Origin: UBA5287 sp041672395
GTDB taxonomy: Bacteria > Bacteroidota > Bacteroidia > Bacteroidales > Dysgonomonadaceae
Assembly: GCA_041672395.1 (NCBI GenBank)
Contig: JBAYZS010000002.1
Span: 24,233-88,232, forward strand
Direction of reading: 5' to 3'
DNA length: 64,000 bases
Shown: positions 34,001-42,924 of the stretch, one piece after another
Layout: each line of letters begins with the position of its first letter
Position numbering within the stretch: the first letter of the stretch is position 1
Position numbers and translations under genes: made by a program
The notes under the pieces: generated by a model
What the model saw: only the letters and a program-made list of their open reading frames with translations
The model's database searches: none
What the model was told of the DNA's origin: nothing

Positions 34001-36487
34001 ATGACTCAGACAAAAAGAACCAAAAAGAAACCGGTAACTCGTGCTCAACAAAAAAGTACAGGTATAATAAGTTTTATTAAAAACGAAAGAGTGCATTTTG
34101 TGTTAGGTGCATTGCTGGTTTTTATTGGAATTTTTATGCTTCTAGCCATGATCTCATTTTTTGTGACTGGCGCCCAAGACCAAAGCATTGTTCAAAATAA
34201 AACTTATTCAGAACTTACCCGTACCAAAGATGTGGATATTTCCAACTGGGTAGGCGTTGCTGGTGCATTTGTAGCTGAAATATTTATTAATGAATGGTTT
34301 GGCATATTCTCACTTCTTATTCCAATGTTCGTAATTTACCTGGGATTAAGGTTAATAAAAGTATATTACATTTCGTTTCTGCAAATCGTTCTTATCACTA
34401 CATACGGATTGTTTGCCGGTTCAATAAGTTCAGCTTTCATATTAGGCAAAATATTTCCCAATAGTCATATCAACTGGGGAGGTGGTCACGGAAATCATCT
34501 TGAAGGTATTCTGGAAAACAGTATAGGATGGCCGGGAATGGTATTGCTCATATTGCTGTTTGTTCTTGTAGCAGTTGTCTGGTATCGCAAAAGCAACATG
34601 TACAAGATCAGAAATAAAATAGCACAAACAACCTCTAAGCTTCAGAGAACCGAAGAAAGTGAAACTTCAAATGATTCTACTAAAGAAAAAAAACCATCTT
34701 TACTGAAAAAAATCATATCTCTTTTAAAGAAAAAATATACAAAAGAAGAAATAGAAGAATCTGATGAATCAGTTGAATCGGGACACATTCCATTTGAAGT
34801 TTCGAAACCGGAAACAGTAGTTGCTGCTAATATGGATAAAAGTCCAAATAATTCAGCTTCTATCAATGATGATGTACCTGTTGATGACGATTTTGAGGTG
34901 ATAGTAGCCAAAGGTGAAGATACAGTTTCATCAAATCAAATTAGCTCAGAGCAAAGAGAACAGATGAAGTTGATGGAAGAATACGATCCTCGAAAAGATC
35001 TGTCGATGTTTAAATTCCCTCTTATCAACCTGCTAAAGGTTTACAACACAAAAAATCAAGAGGTGAATATGCAGGAGCAAAATGAGAACAAAAACCGCAT
35101 TATCAGCACACTTCGCAACTATGGTATAGAAATAACGTCAATCAAAGCGACGGTAGGTCCCACAATCACCCTTTATGAGATTGTACCTGAAGCAGGAGTA
35201 CGAATTTCACGCATCAGAAATCTCGAAGACGACATTGCGCTAAGTCTTTCTGCCATTGGGATAAGAATTATTGCACCTATGCCGGGTAAAGGGACTGTTG
35301 GTATTGAAGTTCCAAATAAAGATCCGCAAATTGTATCGATGCAATCAGTGATCTCATCCAGGAAATATCAGGAGAGCGACTACGAATTACCAATATCCAT
35401 TGGGAAAACAATTACCAATGAGGTTTTTGTATTTGATCTGACAAAGATGCCTCACCTTTTGGTTGCAGGGGCTACCGGACAAGGAAAGTCGGTTGGTTTG
35501 AACGCTATCATCACATCATTACTTTACAAAAAACATCCTGCAGAGTTGAAATTTGTTTTGATAGACCCAAAGATGGTTGAATTCAATATATACTCTGCAA
35601 TTGAGCATCATTATCTGGCCAAACTGCCGGATGAAGAAAAGGCTATCATCACTGATGTGACGCGTGTTACTCAAACACTGCATTCCCTGACCAAAGAGAT
35701 GGACGACAGGTACGAATTGCTTTCTAAAGCGCACGTTAGAAACGTAAAAGAGTATAACGAAAAGTTCAAATCGCGCAAGCTGAATCCAAATAATGGTCAT
35801 AAATTTATGCCTTATATAGTTGTGATAATTGATGAGTATGGCGATTTGATTATGACTGCTGGAAAAGAAATAGAGATGCCGATTGCTCGTATTGCACAAA
35901 AAGCACGTGCCGTTGGTATTCATATGGTTATTGCGACACAACGACCAACAACAAATATTATTACAGGAACAATTAAAGCGAACTTCCCGGCAAGAATGGC
36001 TTTCCGCGTGACTGCTCAGGTCGATTCACGAACTATCTTGGATATGAACGGGGCTAATCAACTTATTGGTAGAGGTGATATGCTTTTCTCACAGGGCAGC
36101 AGTCTCACACGAATTCAATGTGCTTTTGTTGATACTCCGGAAGTAGAAGAAATAACTCAATATATTGCAAAACAACAGGGTTATCAATCGGCATATCCTT
36201 TGCCGGAAGTGCCTATAAATGAACCTTCTGGAAAATCATCAAGCGGTATCGATGTGAATGAACATGATGCTTTGTTCGAAGAGGCGGCAAGATTAATTGT
36301 CGTTCATCAGCAAGGTTCAACGTCTCTCATACAAAGAAAGTTTTCAATTGGATATAATCGGGCTGGTAGATTAATGGATCAAATAGAATCGGCCGGAATT
36401 GTGGGTCCTGCTCAAGGTAGTAAACCAAGAGAAGTATACATCTCAGATGAATATACTCTTGAAAAATTACTGAATTCTTTAAAATAA
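34001..36487 (+). CDS. ftsK: FtsK/SpoIIIE-type DNA translocase
   Basis: Pumps chromosome ends across the division septum and activates dimer resolution. The product (828 residues from this start) has four N-terminal membrane helices (about 30-200), an acidic and lysine-rich linker, the alpha/beta motor (Walker A GATGQGKSVG near 490; Walker B VVIIDEYGDL; QRPTTNIITG) and a C-terminal gamma winged helix (LIVVHQQGSTSLIQRKFSIGY in outline) that reads KOPS-type sites. ATGs at 33986 and 34001 are both possible; 34001 gives the usual basic start MTQTKRTKKK. It heads the ftsK-lolA-trxB neighbourhood common in Bacteroidales. Confidence 0.95.
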   Translation: MTQTKRTKKKPVTRAQQKSTGIISFIKNERVHFVLGALLVFIGIFMLLAMISFFVTGAQDQSIVQNKTYSELTRTKDVDISNWVGVAGAFVAEIFINEWFGIFSLLIPMFVIYLGLRLIKVYYISFLQIVLITTYGLFAGSISSAFILGKIFPNSHINWGGGHGNHLEGILENSIGWPGMVLLILLFVLVAVVWYRKSNMYKIRNKIAQTTSKLQRTEESETSNDSTKEKKPSLLKKIISLLKKKYTKEEIEESDESVESGHIPFEVSKPETVVAANMDKSPNNSASINDDVPVDDDFEVIVAKGEDTVSSNQISSEQREQMKLMEEYDPRKDLSMFKFPLINLLKVYNTKNQEVNMQEQNENKNRIISTLRNYGIEITSIKATVGPTITLYEIVPEAGVRISRIRNLEDDIALSLSAIGIRIIAPMPGKGTVGIEVPNKDPQIVSMQSVISSRKYQESDYELPISIGKTITNEVFVFDLTKMPHLLVAGATGQGKSVGLNAIITSLLYKKHPAELKFVLIDPKMVEFNIYSAIEHHYLAKLPDEEKAIITDVTRVTQTLHSLTKEMDDRYELLSKAHVRNVKEYNEKFKSRKLNPNNGHKFMPYIVVIIDEYGDLIMTAGKEIEMPIARIAQKARAVGIHMVIATQRPTTNIITGTIKANFPARMAFRVTAQVDSRTILDMNGANQLIGRGDMLFSQGSSLTRIQCAFVDTPEVEEITQYIAKQQGYQSAYPLPEVPINEPSGKSSSGIDVNEHDALFEEAARLIVVHQQGSTSLIQRKFSIGYNRAGRLMDQIESAGIVGPAQGSKPREVYISDEYTLEKLLNSLK

Positions 36488-36571
36488 CACTTCCACCCTA
36501 TTTTTCAATTAAACTTTTGAAACGAAAAAAGGTCTATAAGGAAAACGAATAAACAGTAAAAATTGTACATG

Positions 36572-37216
36572 ATGAAAAAGATAATAATCATAGCGCTGAC
36601 CTTGATAATGTCGTCATTTATTGCTTTTGGACAGAGCTCAACGGAAGCAAAAAGCATCTTGGATAAAACTTATAATGCTTATCTGAAATCTAACGGAATC
36701 CAATTGAATTTTGATATAGTGACTACTGATTCAAAAGGTAATAATACTTACAATGAAAAAGGAGTTGCAAAAATTAAAGGTAATTCGTTTACACTAAACA
36801 CGGATAATGTAAATGCATGGTTCAACGGAACAACACAATGGTGGATGTTCAAAGAATCAAATGAAGTGAATATTAGCAATCCTTCAAATCAAGATTTAAC
36901 GGCAAGTCCCACCGGATGGTTAAGTTTGTATAAAACAGGCTTTACACTGAAAAAGCCGGTAATTAAAACCATAAATGGTAAAAATGCTTATGTTATAAAC
37001 ATGACTCCAAACACTCAAAACTCTGATTTTAAGGAGGCAACATTGGCTGTCGACAAAAACAATAATACTCTTTTACAAATTGTACTTAAACTTAAAGATA
37101 ATTCTGTAGCAAAAATTAATATCAGTAACTACAATTCAAATTATAAGTTCAACGACTCTACTTTCATCTTCAACAAATCAGATTATCCGGGTGTAGAAAT
37201 CATTGATTTGAGATAA
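36572..37216 (+). CDS. LolA-like outer membrane lipoprotein carrier
   Basis: A periplasmic protein of the LolA-like group, which ferries lipoproteins from the inner to the outer membrane. The 214-residue product has a signal peptide (about 1-20, FIAFGQ) and the open beta-barrel pattern: AKSILDKTYNAYLKSNGIQLNFDI, GVAKIKGNSFTL, WFNGTTQWWMF, AYVINMTP. Sequence identity to E. coli LolA is low, as usual here. The ATG at 36572 (or 36569) best fits the signal; a TTG at 36563 is also in frame. It follows ftsK by 84 nt, an order seen in related genomes. Confidence 0.85.
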   Translation: MKKIIIIALTLIMSSFIAFGQSSTEAKSILDKTYNAYLKSNGIQLNFDIVTTDSKGNNTYNEKGVAKIKGNSFTLNTDNVNAWFNGTTQWWMFKESNEVNISNPSNQDLTASPTGWLSLYKTGFTLKKPVIKTINGKNAYVINMTPNTQNSDFKEATLAVDKNNNTLLQIVLKLKDNSVAKINISNYNSNYKFNDSTFIFNKSDYPGVEIIDLR

Positions 37217-37254
37217 TTTGTTTTGTTTACTATAGATAGATTTTTACTATATCA

Positions 37255-37286
37255 TTTTATTAGTTATCAAAATTAATGTAACTTTG
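37255..37286 (+). promoter_or_regulatory. trxB promoter
   Basis: TTTT (37255-37258, three of four), a 20-nt spacer and TAACTTTG (37279-37286). Start expected near 37293, so the hairpin 37305-37333 would lie in the trxB leader. Confidence 0.55.
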
Positions 37287-37304
37287 AAACAAATAAAAAA
37301 TATG

Positions 37305-37333
37305 AACCTTCTCTTAATTAGAGAAGGTTTTTT
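37305..37333 (+). terminator. Terminator-like hairpin between lolA and trxB
   Basis: A perfect 10-bp stem (37305-37314 with 37320-37329), 5-nt loop, then a T-run to 37333. It ends 15 nt before the trxB ATG and follows the predicted trxB start site. It may end lolA transcripts, attenuate trxB, or both. Confidence 0.8.
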
Positions 37334-37348
37334 AAACGCATACACAAT

Positions 37349-38290
37349 ATGAGAAATAAAGTACGATGTCTGATTATTGGATCAGGACCTGCCGGATATA
37401 CAGCAGCTATTTATGCATCACGAGCAAACCTGGAACCTGTATTGTTTGAAGGGATGCAACCCGGAGGACAATTAACAACTACAACTGAAGTGGAAAACTT
37501 TCCGGGTTATCCTGAAGGAATTACAGGACCGGAATTAATGGAGGACTTGAAAAAACAAGCTCAACGCTTTGGTGCTGAGATATATCCGGGAAGGGCTACA
37601 GCTGTTGATTTTTCTGTACGGCCTCTAAAAGTGACTATCGATAATGAACAAGTAATTGAAGCGGATTCGGTGATTATCTCTACTGGGGCTTCAGCAAAAT
37701 ATTTGGGCATTCCGGATGAAACAAAATATGCGGGACAAGGGGTTTCGGCATGTGCTACATGCGATGGCTTTTTCTATCGTAAGAAAAAAGTTGCAGTCGT
37801 TGGAGGTGGAGATACGGCTTGTGAAGAGGCTACTTATTTGGCTGGTCTGGCAGATAAAGTATATTTGATTGTCCGTAAACCTTTTTTGAGAGCTTCTCAA
37901 ATTATGCAAGATCGGGTAAAGAATAACCCAAAAATTGAGGTGCTTTTTGAACACAATACTCTTGGATTGTTTGGCAACAACGGTGTTGAAGGTGTACATT
38001 TAGTAAAACGACTTGGACAGCCTGACGAAGAGAAGGTTGATATTGCTGTTGACGGATTTTTCCTTGCTATTGGACACAAACCTAATACAGAAATCTTTAA
38101 AGACTATTTGACATTGGATGAAACTGGTTATATCATAACAGAACAACCGACCACAAAGACTAATATTGAAGGAGTTTTTGCCGCAGGTGATGCTGCTGAT
38201 ACAATTTATAAACAAGCAATTACCGCTGCTGGAACAGGTTGCCGTGCGGCAATGGATGCAGAAAGATATTTGTCTGAAAAGGGTCTGTAA
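37349..38290 (+). CDS. trxB: Thioredoxin-disulfide reductase
   Basis: An NADPH-dependent flavoenzyme that keeps thioredoxin reduced. The 313-residue protein has the FAD-binding GSGPAGYTAA (11-20), the redox pair Cys135-Ala-Thr-Cys138, the NADPH-binding VGGGDTACEEA and the C-terminal FAAGDAAD motif that contacts FAD. It supplies electrons to Tpx and Bcp, both in this window. A terminator-like hairpin stands immediately before its start codon, suggesting regulated read-through. A bidirectional terminator follows. Confidence 0.97.
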   Translation: MRNKVRCLIIGSGPAGYTAAIYASRANLEPVLFEGMQPGGQLTTTTEVENFPGYPEGITGPELMEDLKKQAQRFGAEIYPGRATAVDFSVRPLKVTIDNEQVIEADSVIISTGASAKYLGIPDETKYAGQGVSACATCDGFFYRKKKVAVVGGGDTACEEATYLAGLADKVYLIVRKPFLRASQIMQDRVKNNPKIEVLFEHNTLGLFGNNGVEGVHLVKRLGQPDEEKVDIAVDGFFLAIGHKPNTEIFKDYLTLDETGYIITEQPTTKTNIEGVFAAGDAADTIYKQAITAAGTGCRAAMDAERYLSEKGL

Positions 38291-38296
38291 TCAATA

Positions 38297-38336
38297 AAAA
38301 AAGAGGGTTACTCATTGAAGAGTAAACCTCTTTTTT
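38297..38336. terminator. Bidirectional terminator after trxB
   Basis: A 17-bp stem (38297-38313 with 38320-38336, one mismatch) with A-run and T-run flanks, between the convergent trxB and VOC genes. Confidence 0.85.
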
Positions 38337-38343
38337 CTTATTA

Positions 38344-38781
38344 TCATATTTCCTTACGACTCATGTCATATGTGATCATCCACCAAATACCGAATTTATC
38401 TCGCAAACTTCCATAATAATCTCCCCAAAACATCTCATCCATAGGCATTTCTACCTCGCCTTCAGAAGAGAGTTCGTTGAATAATCTGTCCGCCTCTTCG
38501 CGACTGTCGACAGAGATACAGATATAGTTGCTGTTACCTGCTTTGTAACCGACACTCTGAGCGCCAAACACGTCTGATCCCATTAGAACTTCTTCACCAA
38601 TAGGAAGGGAGACATGCAACACAAGATTGCGTTCTTCTTCGGAAATTGTCATTCCTTCCATTTTGATATCTCCATATCTCATTATGTCTCCCTTAAAATC
38701 ACCGCCAAAAACGGACTTGTAGAAATTGAAAGCTTTTTCACATGTACCATTAAAATTTAGGTACGGATTTAATTTTACCAT
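38344..38781 (-). CDS. VOC family protein (PhnB-like)
   Basis: A 145-residue protein of the vicinal-oxygen-chelate fold, PhnB-like branch (starts KLNPYLNFNGTCEKAFNFYKSVFGGD in outline; ends WGDYYGSLRDKFGIWWMI). Members include glyoxalase-like enzymes and many with no known activity. Metal ligands cannot be assigned with confidence. It is probably monocistronic: 82 nt separate it from the TIGR01777 gene upstream. Confidence 0.85.
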   Translation of the reverse strand: MVKLNPYLNFNGTCEKAFNFYKSVFGGDFKGDIMRYGDIKMEGMTISEEERNLVLHVSLPIGEEVLMGSDVFGAQSVGYKAGNSNYICISVDSREEADRLFNELSSEGEVEMPMDEMFWGDYYGSLRDKFGIWWMITYDMSRKEI

Positions 38782-38863
38782 AATTTTTATTGTTTAAGTA
38801 GTTGAAAAGAATAAAGAAAACTCGCTTGATATCATGCCCATCGGAATTTAATGTTTGGCAGCT

Positions 38864-39775
38864 CTAAAATGATGCACTGATTGCCTCATTAACAGAAGGA
38901 TAAAGAAATTGATATCCCGTAGAAAGGATTTTTTGCGAAGAGACACGACTTCCCTCAAGAACCATGCCTGCTGATTTACCCATGATAAGTCGCATTAGGA
39001 AAGACGGAATATTAGGAAAGAATAATGGACGATGCAATTCCTTTGCTAATGCTCTCGTAAACTCAGCATTCGTGACATGTTGCGGGGCTACGGCATTATA
39101 GATACCATGCATCAATTTGTTTTCTACTGCTTTAACATACATATTACAGAGATCTTCTAAATATATCCAACTCATATACTGCTTACCATTTCCAAAAGAT
39201 GCACCCATTCCAAACTTTGTAAGCATCTTCATCTTTTTGAATCCTTCATTATCATTAGAAATTACGAATGCAGTACGTAATACTACAGTACGAATTCCTA
39301 ACTCTTCATGAAAACCTAATGCTGCTGCCTCCCACTTTTTGCAAGTACTACTGAGAAAATCATTTTGTGCGGGTTGATCTTCTTCAGTATATATTTTATT
39401 GCTTGTATGCATTCCATAATACCCAACTGCCGAAGCAGAAATGAATGCTTCAGGTCTTTTTGACATCAACATGACTGTTCCTAATAACATCTTTGTCGTC
39501 TGTACGCGACTCTCTACAATCTGCTGCTTCTTACGCGGGGTCCATAGACCCTTACCAAGGTTCGATCCCGCCAAATGAATAATAACATTGGCCTTTTCTA
39601 GAGCTTCTTTGTCTATTTCGTTTTTTTGGTAGTTCCAACGGTATTGGGGAATTTCAGCATTCATATTCCGTTCTCTGCTTAACCAAATCACGTTGTATCC
39701 TTTCTCAAAGAGTATCTCGGAAAGTCGACTTCCAATCATACCCGAACCTCCTGTTATTAAGATTGTCTTCATCAT
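38864..39775 (-). CDS. TIGR01777 family NAD-dependent epimerase-like protein
   Basis: A 303-residue short-chain-dehydrogenase-fold protein (GGSGMIGSRLSEIL at 9-22, IHLAGSNLGKGLWTPRKK, SASAVGYYG, C-terminal DUF1731-like PSFLMRLIMGKSAGMVLEGSR in outline). The family (E. coli YfcH) has no established substrate. YYGMHTS carries a Tyr where extended SDRs have the catalytic one, but no Lys three residues on, so chemistry is uncertain. It lies downstream of the repeat-bearing 3' region of the phosphoesterase gene, with a terminator between. Confidence 0.88.
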   Translation of the reverse strand: MMKTILITGGSGMIGSRLSEILFEKGYNVIWLSRERNMNAEIPQYRWNYQKNEIDKEALEKANVIIHLAGSNLGKGLWTPRKKQQIVESRVQTTKMLLGTVMLMSKRPEAFISASAVGYYGMHTSNKIYTEEDQPAQNDFLSSTCKKWEAAALGFHEELGIRTVVLRTAFVISNDNEGFKKMKMLTKFGMGASFGNGKQYMSWIYLEDLCNMYVKAVENKLMHGIYNAVAPQHVTNAEFTRALAKELHRPLFFPNIPSFLMRLIMGKSAGMVLEGSRVSSQKILSTGYQFLYPSVNEAISASF

Positions 39776-39798
39776 AAATTTGGTTTATGGCTAAACAA

Positions 39799-39827
39799 AT
39801 AAAGACGGCAATTGTTGCCGTCTTTAT
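39799..39827 (-). terminator. Terminator beyond the 11-bp repeat array
   Basis: A perfect 13-bp stem (39799-39811 with 39815-39827) and 3-nt loop. TTGTTTAG follows on the minus strand. It would end transcripts of the phosphoesterase gene after they pass the repeat array, placing the array in a 3' untranslated region. Confidence 0.75.
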
Positions 39828-39936
39828 ATTTTAGTATTATAAATTTTAATTATAAGTGTCGCTCCTATTTAGATCTTTATTTTTTAAGTATATTTAACAT
39901 TATTCTATATCGCAACTTGATCCTGACTTTCCTTAC

Positions 39937-40057
39937 CCCGCTCTCACTATGCTTTCACCATGCTCCCACTATGCTCCCACTATGCTCCCACTATGGTCTC
40001 ACTCTCCTCTCACTAAAATTTCATCATAATTACATCATCTTTTCACCAAAATTCAAC
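39937..40057 (-). repeat. Array A of a phased 11-bp tandem repeat
   Basis: Eleven consecutive 11-bp units, read on the minus strand with consensus GTGRGAGCATA. The seven units at 39937-40013 are well conserved (two are identical GTGGGAGCATA, one is GTGAGACCATA). The four at 40014-40057 are decayed but stay in phase. The array starts 48 nt after the stop of the phosphoesterase/propeller gene and has the same sense. The remainder of the 330-nt gap (39776-40105) holds only the terminator at 39799 and AT-rich sequence. The unit GTGAGACCATA recurs in array B. Confidence 0.9.
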
Positions 40058-40105
40058 TCAAGTCATAAATATCTCCTGCGCATTTTTAACAATATTTAAC
40101 CGCGA

Positions 40106-41959
40106 CTATTGAAATCGCAACTTTACTAATTTACCATCCATCGCTGATACAAATAACTCGTTCTTGTCTGTAGGTAAAATCATGTTTATTAGTCCATTCG
40201 ATATGCGGTACTTCCACAAAAAACTGCCGTCTAAAGCTCGATAGGCATAGATTAATCCTTTATCTGTTGGCGCAAACACTATTCCATTTTTTTCAACAAC
40301 AGCGGTCGGGGTTAATTCATATCCCATATCCTCTCCTGATGAAATCCATTTTATTTTCCGCTCAGGAACAGTTGCATCTATTGCTATGACTTTTCCATCC
40401 ATCGTTTTGGCATAGACGGTATTACCATCTTCTGAAATGCCAATGGACTCGCGGACTCTGTTTTCTGGATCATTTATTCGCCACACTTCTGAACCGGACT
40501 TTTCGTCTAAAACAGTCATATAACGATCGGGGGATGCAAGGTATATTCGTCCGTGTGTCAATACTGGCCATACTTGAGCGGGCGAAAACATGCGGTTCGC
40601 CTGACCGCTATTCCAGATCCAAACGGGTTTTCCGGTTTTTACATCGAGGGCGTAAAACTCATTTCCCCAACTGCCAAAAAACAGCTTACCTTCTTTCAAT
40701 AAGGGACGGGTAACGACAAAATTCTTTACTTTGTCAAAATCCCAAACGGGGTTTCCTGTGTCTACATTCCAAGCACGACAATGACCGTCGCTACCGGCGA
40801 CAATTACCAGTTCTTCCGTACATACGGGTGATGAAACTACGGCTTTATCTGACTTCAACTTATACTTAAGTTTTCCACTTTTCAGGTTGATGCCATAAAC
40901 GTAACTGTCTGAAGAAGCAACCCATACATCGTTTTTGTAAACCGTTGGAGTAGAATATATTTTCCCATCGGTTTTATATGTCCACAGTTCTTTACCGTTT
41001 TTGGCTTTCACGACTTTTATCTCGCCTGCTGTATTGGTATAAATGAGTTTTCCACTTGACAAATACATACCGCTTCCCATATCACTGGTTTCCTGAATAC
41101 TCCAGACTTCTTTGACTAAACGATTTGTTTTGTTCATTTCAAAATCGGGACGTGGTGGATTAATTTCCCAACGTGGCTTCTGGTCTGTGTTATAGACTAA
41201 CCACGGGGCTTGGGTATCTGCAAAAACAATTCGCTCTTGAAGGTAAATGGAATCTGGGGTTACTGAAACAATATTGTAACCGCCAAATTCGGCTTTTGCT
41301 CGTAAATTTGAACGTGCCATAGCTGCATTTGCGCCCTCAAAATTCAGCTTATTATTGTTATGCCCGTGTCCGCACAACATAAGTTGCACATTGTAAGGAC
41401 GAAAGGCATCTAACACTTCAAACCAGTTGTTTAATGAATTGTCCATTGGATAATGATTGACATAGATTATTGGGGTTTCTTTGTCTATCTGCTTCAATTC
41501 ATTGAAAAACCAGGTGAGGTTCTCACGGGGAATTTGCCCGGGTCCCATTCTCATATTGGGTCCTGAGGCTAATCCTATAAATCGATATCCTTTGTATTCA
41601 AAACCAAAAGTCTCTGCTCCAAAAATGCGCAAAAAACTGTTCGTTCCACTCTCCGACCAATTGGAATCATGGTTACCGGGAAGCACATAAAACGGTTTCT
41701 GTAAACCAGTTAAGATGTTCTTGGCTGTCGCTAGCTCAACATCTGAACCAAATTCAGTAACATCTCCTGATACTATGACAAAATCTATATCGGGCTGACT
41801 ATTAATGTCTTGAACTGTACGACATAAATCTGTATCGTTATTGGGATTACCAATATGGGTGTCTGTGACAATGGCAAACTTGAAAGGTTCTACTTTACTT
41901 TGCGGTAAAGCACTTAACGACAGACATATAATGGTAATAAAGAGAAGTAAACGTTTCAT
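40106..41959 (-). CDS. Secreted metallophosphoesterase fused to a PQQ-type beta-propeller
   Basis: A 617-residue exported protein (signal about 1-19). Residues 25-260 are a calcineurin-like phosphoesterase with the full metal set: VTDTHIG, VSGDVTEFG, PGNHDSN, VNHYP and CGHGHNN. Residues about 285-617 form a PQQ-like beta-propeller (repeats such as GKELWTYKTDGKIYSTPTV and GKPVWIWNSG). No PQQ-enzyme catalytic residues are evident, so the propeller is probably a binding module. The substrate is unknown. Its start codon overlaps the esterase stop by one base (TAATG), so the two proteins are coupled and may process one phosphorylated or esterified substrate. Confidence 0.88.
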   Translation of the reverse strand: MKRLLLFITIICLSLSALPQSKVEPFKFAIVTDTHIGNPNNDTDLCRTVQDINSQPDIDFVIVSGDVTEFGSDVELATAKNILTGLQKPFYVLPGNHDSNWSESGTNSFLRIFGAETFGFEYKGYRFIGLASGPNMRMGPGQIPRENLTWFFNELKQIDKETPIIYVNHYPMDNSLNNWFEVLDAFRPYNVQLMLCGHGHNNNKLNFEGANAAMARSNLRAKAEFGGYNIVSVTPDSIYLQERIVFADTQAPWLVYNTDQKPRWEINPPRPDFEMNKTNRLVKEVWSIQETSDMGSGMYLSSGKLIYTNTAGEIKVVKAKNGKELWTYKTDGKIYSTPTVYKNDVWVASSDSYVYGINLKSGKLKYKLKSDKAVVSSPVCTEELVIVAGSDGHCRAWNVDTGNPVWDFDKVKNFVVTRPLLKEGKLFFGSWGNEFYALDVKTGKPVWIWNSGQANRMFSPAQVWPVLTHGRIYLASPDRYMTVLDEKSGSEVWRINDPENRVRESIGISEDGNTVYAKTMDGKVIAIDATVPERKIKWISSGEDMGYELTPTAVVEKNGIVFAPTDKGLIYAYRALDGSFLWKYRISNGLINMILPTDKNELFVSAMDGKLVKLRFQ

Positions 41960-42786
41960 TATTTTTGCTTATTTGTACTTTTAAAATATTCGCTAAAATA
42001 CAATGCTTGATACTTGATTGAATTCTTCCAATAATCCCAATTATGTACACCGGGACGGGATATGTAATCGTGTGGGATATTTCTGTACAGCAATTCTTCG
42101 TGCAATTTCTCGTTAACTTTATAAAAGAAATCGTCTGTACCACAGTCAATAATTATCTTTAACGAATTGGGTGTCAGCAGATATAATTGATTTATAACCG
42201 TGTTCTTTTCCCAATTTTCGGGATACTCACTTTGTTTACCTAATCGTTCTGATAAGCCCCAGTTATTAGGAAACGGTCTGATATCAACACCTCCACTCAT
42301 ACTACCGCATGCACCAAATATGTCCTGATTTCGAAAAGCTAAATATAATCCACCATGTCCACCCATGCTCAAACCGGTTATAGCCCTACCCTCACGAGTT
42401 GAAATAGTTTTGTAGTTTCTGTCTATCCAATCGATCAATTCTTCTGTGATATAAGTTTCGTACTTAAAGGTTGAATCTACCGGACTGTCAAAATACCAAC
42501 TTGACTGATGTCCATCGGGTGTAACAACGATCATATTATGGGTATCGGAAATCTCTTTGACTTCTGAAGTGTTGCCCCATGAAGTCTGATCCCCACCATG
42601 ACCGTGCAAAAGATACAGTACAGGAAACTTTGATGTACTTTTTGAATAGGATTCAGGTGTGATAACTATGGCTTTAATTTGTTTTTGCATAGTTTTACTG
42701 AAAACAGTAACGGTGTCCACATTTGCCGACCAAACAGTGGTGAACAATATGGAAAAGAATAAAAGCGTCAATAAAATTCGTTTCAT
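41959..42786 (-). CDS. Secreted alpha/beta-hydrolase esterase
   Basis: A 275-residue exported esterase of the esterase-D/feruloyl-esterase-like group. It has a signal peptide (about 1-20, TTVWSA), an oxyanion-hole LLHGHGG, the nucleophile Ser140 in GLSMGG, an acid residue in IDCGTDDFF and the His in PGVHNWDYW. The ATG at 42786 fits the signal; an in-frame TTG at 42813 would add nine residues. It is the first gene of a tightly coupled pair with the phosphoesterase/propeller gene. Confidence 0.88.
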   Translation of the reverse strand: MKRILLTLLFFSILFTTVWSANVDTVTVFSKTMQKQIKAIVITPESYSKSTSKFPVLYLLHGHGGDQTSWGNTSEVKEISDTHNMIVVTPDGHQSSWYFDSPVDSTFKYETYITEELIDWIDRNYKTISTREGRAITGLSMGGHGGLYLAFRNQDIFGACGSMSGGVDIRPFPNNWGLSERLGKQSEYPENWEKNTVINQLYLLTPNSLKIIIDCGTDDFFYKVNEKLHEELLYRNIPHDYISRPGVHNWDYWKNSIKYQALYFSEYFKSTNKQK

Positions 42787-42924
42787 TATTATGTTTGTTT
42801 TAAGAGTTTTCAAAGATAATCAGAATCCTGTTATCTGAAGAATCTATAATTGGCAAATTATGTTCAAAGAACTATTTCATGTATTTTTTGTTTTATTATG
42901 AGATAATAATTAACACTAAAATAA

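Noticed and set aside
33899..34096. Small minus-strand gene before ftsK
   Set aside because: AT-rich, overlaps the ftsK start and its likely promoter, and has no recognisable family.
35519..35941. 140-codon minus-strand frame inside ftsK
   Set aside because: Antisense shadow within the FtsK motor domain, with abundant Cys/His/Phe typical of reverse translations.
39937..40057. CRISPR-like array
   Set aside because: Units are 11 bp, directly abutting, with no spacers and no cas genes nearby. It is a tandem minisatellite.
39812..40099. 95-codon plus-strand open frame across array A
   Set aside because: Its 3' half is the translation of 11-bp repeats (antisense side, which lacks stops). There is no family resemblance, and it overlaps a terminator and repeat DNA.
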